From: Sphingomonas rosea
GTDB lineage: Bacteria > Pseudomonadota > Alphaproteobacteria > Sphingomonadales > Sphingomonadaceae
Direction of reading: 5' to 3'
Assembly (NCBI RefSeq): GCF_039538065.1
Contig: NZ_BAABBR010000001.1
Span: 844,501-908,500, forward strand
Length of the DNA: 64,000 nucleotides
The notes under the pieces were generated by a model that was not told the origin of the DNA, ran no database searches, and was given only the letters and a program-made list of their open reading frames with translations. Positions 59,430-64,000 of this stretch are shown here, piece by piece (positions within the stretch are counted from its first letter, which is position 1; each line of letters begins with the position of its first letter). The translations under genes and the position numbers were made by a program.

Positions 59430-61933
59430 AGGACGATGTTCACGAGGCGATCGGGGACGACCACGATCTTCTTGGGCGTGGCTTCGGCGATCTGCGCGGC
59501 GATCTTCTCGGCCGACAGCGCCATCGCCTGAAGGTCTTCGCGGGACAGGCCACGCGGCGCATTCATCGTGTGGCGAAGCTTGCCGTTGACCTGCACCGCG
59601 ATCGTCACCTCGTCGTCGACCAGCAGCGCGGGATCATGGGCGGGCCAGGGCTGGTCCACCGCCATCCCGCTGCCGCCAAGCGCCACCCATGCTTCTTCGG
59701 CGAGGTGCGGCGCCATCGGCGCGACGAGGATGACGAGGCTCGAAATGGCGGCGCTGCGGTCGGCCGACGGGGCGGCCTTCTCAATCGCGCTGGTCAATTC
59801 GTAGACCGCCGCGACGGCCTTGTTGAATTGCAGGCCCTCGACCGCGCTGCCGACCGCGGCGATCGCGCGGTGGAGCTTACGGCGGAGCGCCATGTCCTCG
59901 CCCGCGCTCTGCCGCTCGGCGGTGGCGAGGCGCCACACACGCTGGACGAAGCGGGCCGCGCCCTCGATCCCGCCGATCGACCATTCGAGGTCGCGCTCGG
60001 GCGGGCTGTCGGAGAGCATAAACCAGCGCACGGCGTCGGCGCCGTAGCGATCGATGATGAAGTCGGGGTCGACGACATTCTTCTTCGACTTGGACATCTT
60101 CTCGACGCGGCCGCTGGTGACCGGATGGCCGCTCTCGACGTGAATCCAGTCGTCGCCCTCACGGCGGACCTCGTCGGGGCTGAGCCAGCTGCCGTCGCCC
60201 GCCTTGTAGGTCTCGTGCGTGACCATGCCCTGGGTGAAGAGGCCCTTGAACGGCTCCTTCACCGAGAGCTTGCCGATCCGCTCGAGCGCGCGGGTCCAGA
60301 AGCGGGCGTAGAGGAGATGGAGGATCGCATGCTCTACCCCGCCGATATACTGGCCGACCGGAAGCCAGGCCTGCGCTTCGGCCGCGTCGAACGGCTTGTC
60401 GTCGGGCTGTGATGCGAAGCGGATGAAATACCAGCTGCTGTCGACAAAGGTGTCGAGCGTGTCGGTTTCACGCCGCGCGGGGCTGCCGCAGGACGGGCAG
60501 TCGACCTTGCTCCACGTCGGGTGCCGGTCGAGCGGGTTGCCGGGAATGTCGAAGCTGACGTCTTCGGGAAGGACCACCGGGAGCTGGTCCTTCGGCACCG
60601 GGACCGCGCCGCACGCGTCGCAATGGATGATCGGGATCGGCGTGCCCCAGTAGCGCTGGCGGCTGACGCCCCAGTCGCGCAGGCGATACTGGGTCTTGCC
60701 CTCGCCCCAGCCATCGGCCTCGGCGCGGCGGATGATCTCGGCCTTGGCCGCGTCGGTGGTGAGGCCGTCGAGAAAGCGGCTGTTGACCGCGACGCCGGCG
60801 ATGGTCTCGGCCTCGGCGAGCGGGGCATCGGCCTCGTCGGCTCTGGACGCGACCACGCGGGTGATCGGCAGGCCGTATTTGGTCGCGAATTCGAAGTCGC
60901 GCGCGTCATGGCCGGGCACGCCGAACAGCGCGCCGGTGCCATAGTCCATCAATACGAAGTTCGCGATCCAGACCGGCAGCTGCCATGAGGAATCGAGCGG
61001 ATGCGTGACGGTGAGCCCGGTATCGAACCCGAGCTTCTCGGCGGTCTCGATCTCGGCCGCGGTGGTCCCGCCCTGCTTGCAGCGCGCGATGAAGTCGGCG
61101 ACGTCCTGCCGCTCGGCGGCGAGCGCCTCGGCAATCGGGTGGCCGGGCGAGATGGCGACGAAACTCGCGCCGAAGATCGTGTCGGGACGGGTGGTGAAGA
61201 CGTCCACCTCGCCGCCTTCGGGACGGGCGAAACGGAACTGCAGGCCACGGCTCTTGCCGATCCAGTTCTCCTGCATCAGCCGGACCTTGTCGGGCCACTG
61301 GTCGAGCGAGCCGAGGCCGTCCAGGAGCTCTTCGGCGAAGTCGGTGATCCGCAGGAACCATTGGTTCAGCTTGCGCCGCTCCACCAGTGCGCCCGACCGC
61401 CAGCCGCGTCCGTCGATCACCTGCTCGTTGGCGAGCACGGTCATGTCGACCGGATCCCAGTTCACCTCCGATTCGCGGCGGAAGACGAGCCCGGCGGCAA
61501 AGAGATCGAGGAACAGCGCCTGCTCGTGTCCGTAATAGTCGGGTTCGCAGGTCGCGAGTTCGCGGCTCCAGTCGAGCGCGAAGCCGAGGCGCTTCAGCTG
61601 GGCGCGCATCTGGGCGATGTTCTGGCGCGTCCAGTGGCCCGGATGGACCTTCTTCTCCATTGCCGCATTTTCGGCCGGCATGCCGAAGGCGTCCCAGCCC
61701 ATCGGATGGAGCACTTCATAGCCTTGCGCGCGGCGGAAGCGGGCGAGGACGTCGCCCATGGTGTAGTTGCGCACGTGCCCCATGTGGATGCGCCCCGAGG
61801 GATAGGGGAACATCTCGAGGACATAGGCCTTGGGCTTGGCGCTCGCGCTGTCGGCGCGGAAGCAGCCCTCCGACTCCCACCGCTCCTGCCAGCGGGAATC
61901 ACTCGCCGCGGGCACGAAGCGGTCGGTGGTCAT
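59426..61933 (-). CDS. leuS: Leucyl-tRNA synthetase
   Basis: 835 residues. HIGH-type motif [16 protein letters not shown], the CP1 editing domain (about 220-420), KMSKSKKN catalytic loop and an anticodon/C-terminal domain. Charges tRNA-Leu. First gene of leuS-lptE-holA; the promoter must lie in the short gap before 61958. Confidence 0.97.
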   Translation of the reverse strand: MTTDRFVPAASDSRWQERWESEGCFRADSASAKPKAYVLEMFPYPSGRIHMGHVRNYTMGDVLARFRRAQGYEVLHPMGWDAFGMPAENAAMEKKVHPGHWTRQNIAQMRAQLKRLGFALDWSRELATCEPDYYGHEQALFLDLFAAGLVFRRESEVNWDPVDMTVLANEQVIDGRGWRSGALVERRKLNQWFLRITDFAEELLDGLGSLDQWPDKVRLMQENWIGKSRGLQFRFARPEGGEVDVFTTRPDTIFGASFVAISPGHPIAEALAAERQDVADFIARCKQGGTTAAEIETAEKLGFDTGLTVTHPLDSSWQLPVWIANFVLMDYGTGALFGVPGHDARDFEFATKYGLPITRVVASRADEADAPLAEAETIAGVAVNSRFLDGLTTDAAKAEIIRRAEADGWGEGKTQYRLRDWGVSRQRYWGTPIPIIHCDACGAVPVPKDQLPVVLPEDVSFDIPGNPLDRHPTWSKVDCPSCGSPARRETDTLDTFVDSSWYFIRFASQPDDKPFDAAEAQAWLPVGQYIGGVEHAILHLLYARFWTRALERIGKLSVKEPFKGLFTQGMVTHETYKAGDGSWLSPDEVRREGDDWIHVESGHPVTSGRVEKMSKSKKNVVDPDFIIDRYGADAVRWFMLSDSPPERDLEWSIGGIEGAARFVQRVWRLATAERQSAGEDMALRRKLHRAIAAVGSAVEGLQFNKAVAAVYELTSAIEKAAPSADRSAAISSLVILVAPMAPHLAEEAWVALGGSGMAVDQPWPAHDPALLVDDEVTIAVQVNGKLRHTMNAPRGLSREDLQAMALSAEKIAAQIAEATPKKIVVVPDRLVNIVL

Positions 61934-61957
61934 GGTAACTCCTGTACGTTGCGGCTC

Positions 61958-62386
61958 TTAGCCGACGGCGGCGCGGCGGATGTCGCGGGCGCGGGTGAGG
62001 ATGATGTCCTCGAGCTTCTGGACGGTCGCGGCCGTGACCGGCGCATCGACCCACTGGCCGTTCTGGTTGACCTGGCGCGAGGCGGCGACGCGCAGGGCGT
62101 CGGCGCGCAGGTCCTGGTCGAGGATCGAGACGGTTAGCTTGACTCGCTCGCCCGGCGCGCTCGGGTTGGCGTACCAGTCGGTGACGATCACGCCGCCGTT
62201 GCTGTCGGCGGTAAGCAGCGGCGCGAAGCTCAGCGTGTCGATCGCGGCGCGCCACAGATAGGTGTTCACGCCGATCGCGGTCGTCCGCGACGGCGCGAGT
62301 TCGACCGGAATGTTGCGATTGCGGCTGCAGCCCGCGGCCGTCAGCGCGACGGCTGACAGGAGAAGAAGGCTAAGCGGTCGGCGCAT
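61958..62386 (-). CDS. DUF3576 lipoprotein
   Basis: 142 residues. Signal and lipobox LTAAGC; mature IGVNTYLWRAAIDTLSFAPLLTADSNGGVIVTDWY is the DUF3576 signature. It is an alphaproteobacterial envelope protein of unknown role. The ATG at 62386 gives the signal peptide; the frame from 62494 is unsupported. Lies upstream of leuS, 24 bp apart, likely co-transcribed. Confidence 0.85.
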   Translation of the reverse strand: MRRPLSLLLLSAVALTAAGCSRNRNIPVELAPSRTTAIGVNTYLWRAAIDTLSFAPLLTADSNGGVIVTDWYANPSAPGERVKLTVSILDQDLRADALRVAASRQVNQNGQWVDAPVTAATVQKLEDIILTRARDIRRAAVG

Positions 62387-62572
62387 GGTCAATTCCCGAT
62401 TGAAGGAGGCGGATTGCTTGAGGAGCGTTATAGTGGTCGCGTCTTCACTCGCAACCCGTCCCCGGCCATCGCTCGGCTGTGGATTCGATGTCACATCGCG
62501 GGATGAATGGGGATGGGTCGTGGAACATTCATCTGCGCCAATCTATGTATCGACTGAAAGGACGCGAAATCG

Positions 62573-63301
62573 ATGAGTCGCCAGCGCGACATGAAGGCGA
62601 AGTGGAGCGTGGCGTTTGCCGCGGCCAGCCTTCTGTTGCCTGCGTCGGTCGTCATTGCCGCGCCGAAGTCGAGCGCCAAGCGCCCGCCGGCCGTGTCCCT
62701 TAGCTTCGACAGCGGTTTCACCCCGGCGCAGGCCGATCCGCGTCTCGCCGCGGCTCTTGCCAGCCGGCCCTCGCTCGGGTCCGATCTTCGATTCACGCCA
62801 GCAGCGAGCAGTCAGCGGCCGTCGCAGATCCGGATCGCGGTGCGCGCGCGGGCGACGACTCCGGCGCAGGTCGCGCTGCGTGATCGCGCGGCCGCCGCGG
62901 CGCCGATGGGCGGCACGATGACGCTGACCCCCGCCTCGTACAACCTCGGTGCGGCCGTGGGCTGGAAGCGGTTTGCCGTGGCCGCCGACGTCAGCAAGTC
63001 GCAGGGAGCGACGCCCGCGCTCAGCGCCCGCGAGGGTGCGGCGGTGGGCGTGAGCTATAGCTTGAAGCGCTTCACCGGCAGCGTGTCGGCCAGCGCCGAT
63101 CGCGCCGCGCGCGAACGGACCTCGGCGATCGTGGACCCGACCTCTTACGCTCTCGACGTGGGCGGTGCCTACAACATCAGCCGCAACGTGGCGGTGACCG
63201 GCGGCGTCAAGTACAAGATCGAGCGCGAGCAGGTCGCGACCCTGCGCGACCAGCGCCGTGACAGCCAGGCCGTCTACATCGGCACGGCGTTCAAGTTCTG
63301 A
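62573..63301 (+). CDS. Probable outer-membrane beta-barrel protein
   Basis: 242 residues. Signal peptide ASLLLPASVVIAA, a low-complexity linker, then alternating strands (VGVSYSLKRFTGSVSAS, SYALDVGGAYNISRNVAVTGGVKYKI) and an end in phenylalanine (GTAFKF), the usual C-terminal mark of BAM substrates. I know similar sphingomonad proteins only as hypothetical. The ATG at 62573 follows AAAGGA; the ATG at 62591 is an alternative. Its 3' end overlaps the next gene by 11 bp. Confidence 0.65.
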   Translation: MSRQRDMKAKWSVAFAAASLLLPASVVIAAPKSSAKRPPAVSLSFDSGFTPAQADPRLAAALASRPSLGSDLRFTPAASSQRPSQIRIAVRARATTPAQVALRDRAAAAAPMGGTMTLTPASYNLGAAVGWKRFAVAADVSKSQGATPALSAREGAAVGVSYSLKRFTGSVSASADRAARERTSAIVDPTSYALDVGGAYNISRNVAVTGGVKYKIEREQVATLRDQRRDSQAVYIGTAFKF

Positions 63302-63818
63302 GCCAACAGTCGATTCCCGCCCAGCCGTGGAAACCGCGCTCCATGAGGGTGCGTCCACGCCGATCATCCATGCCGCCGAGCGCGATGGCGGGGCGGCCGG
63401 CCATGAGCATCAGCTCGATCGCCCGTTCTTCGCCGAGCGGCCTCGCCCCTTCGTGCGAACGGGTCTCGTGAACGGGTGAGATGAAGACAAGGGCCGGACG
63501 GCGTTCGGCAGCGAGGCGTGCCTCCGCGTCGTCATGGACCGAAAGGCTGAAGGGAAGCTCCGTCGCGCAAGCCAGCGGATTATGGATGAGCGCAGCGCCG
63601 ACTTGGGCGGCAAGCTCCACGTCCCTTGCCACGGCGAGAACCGCACCAAGCCCCTTCACCTGCTCGGCGAGGCCACGCCGGCGCTCGGGGGAACTGCGGT
63701 GGTGCCGCACGACAATCCCCGCGCCGGCCGCGGCTGCCCGTCGCATCGCGTCGTCGAGCTCGCGGTCGATCCGCTCGTCGGTGAAGAGCCAGGCCGTCGG
63801 CCAGTCTTGCCTTTCCAT
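63291..63818 (-). CDS. Thiamine-phosphate-synthase-like (ThiE/TenI fold) protein
   Basis: 175 residues, shorter than canonical ThiE (about 210). WLFTDERI at the start, IVVRHHRSS, VFISPVHETRSH (the ThiE FxSPV motif, here with a His where a catalytic Thr/Lys would sit) and AIALGGMDDRRG. It may make thiamine phosphate or act like TenI. Convergent overlap with the barrel gene and divergent from yggS. Confidence 0.7.
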   Translation of the reverse strand: MERQDWPTAWLFTDERIDRELDDAMRRAAAAGAGIVVRHHRSSPERRRGLAEQVKGLGAVLAVARDVELAAQVGAALIHNPLACATELPFSLSVHDDAEARLAAERRPALVFISPVHETRSHEGARPLGEERAIELMLMAGRPAIALGGMDDRRGRTLMERGFHGWAGIDCWLRT

Positions 63819-63842
63819 CCCCTAGCCCCCTAGCAGGCCCGC

Positions 63843-64000
63843 ATGTCGCATGCAGCCGCCCGCCTCGCCGCCATCCACGATCGCATTGCGCAAGCCGCGC
63901 GCGCCGCCCGGCGCGAACCCTCGGCGGTGACGCTCGTCGCGGTCAGCAAGGGTCGCTCGGCGGAGGAGATCGAAGCGCTGATCGAGGCCGGCCAGCGCGA
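63843..64000 (+). CDS. YggS/PLPBP-family pyridoxal-phosphate homeostasis protein, N-terminus (partial)
   Basis: 52 codons to the window edge. LAAIHDRIAQAARAARREPSAVTLVAVSKGRS matches the family start, with the PLP lysine in AVSKGR (usually AVSKT). The rest lies outside the window. Confidence 0.8.
   Translation, partial: MSHAAARLAAIHDRIAQAARAARREPSAVTLVAVSKGRSAEEIEALIEAGQR

Noticed and set aside
62518-62530. A third parS (GTCGTGGAACA)
   Set aside because: Only one half matches; the other half diverges.
1-64000. CRISPR arrays, prophage or insertion sequences
   Set aside because: No regularly spaced repeats, transposase or integrase motifs, or phage structural genes were seen on either strand.

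Overview
The window is a gene-dense, high-GC stretch of chromosome from an alphaproteobacterium, most likely a sphingomonad (order Sphingomonadales). I infer this from the gene content (MmcB, DUF1491, DUF1674 and DUF3576 proteins, an Atm1-type exporter, several DUF4402 secreted proteins, a mitofilin-like protein beside hemC/hemD, heparinase II/III next to purH) and from the gene order in the right third. No CRISPR array, rRNA, transposase, integrase or prophage gene was seen. One tRNA (Gly, GCC) is present.

Left part (1-24 kb): N-terminal part of ftsK; a UbiH-type hydroxylase; a thioredoxin/TPR protein and a LON-domain protein; tRNA-Gly; a 2OG-Fe(II) oxygenase and a class A beta-lactamase-like protein; the mitofilin-like/hemD/hemC group diverging from tsaD-gpsA; an RsmB-type methyltransferase, rpe, heparinase II/III and purH; a flippase overlapping polA; an FNR-type regulator facing a small membrane-protein gene that carries an FNR-like box; and nadB.

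Middle (24-45 kb): two separate loci each encode two secreted DUF4402 proteins. Three of the four genes have a shared 19-bp inverted-repeat element upstream. Between them lie tldD, a sterol-desaturase-like gene, recQ, a membrane protein/HerA-like ATPase pair, a lower-GC islet with three copies of a short palindromic repeat around two ORFans, an Atm1-like ABC exporter and an SDR. Then follow msrB, a class A PBP, metal-binding and nuclease-fold proteins, a SleB hydrolase and a thioesterase.

Right part (45-64 kb): this has the layout known around alphaproteobacterial replication origins. maf-aroE-coaE-dnaQ-hpf-ptsN runs left on the minus strand. hemE-hemJ-rho-terC-mnmE-mnmG-rsmG-parA-parB runs right on the plus strand. 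The 307-bp gap between maf and hemE holds four DnaA-box-like 9-mers, six GANTC sites and an AT-richer edge, so I call it the probable chromosomal origin. Two near-perfect parS sites lie 5 and 7 kb away, next to parAB. Converging on parB are holA, lptE and leuS, followed by a DUF3576 lipoprotein, an outer-membrane barrel-like protein, a thiamine-phosphate-synthase-like protein and the start of a YggS/PLP-binding protein.

The points most worth a second look are: oriC with its parS sites; the DUF4402-associated element; a DNA polymerase I whose proofreading residues are mostly replaced; a class II-spaced FNR promoter; the palindrome islet; a shortened MnmG; and a GC-poor central segment in aroE.
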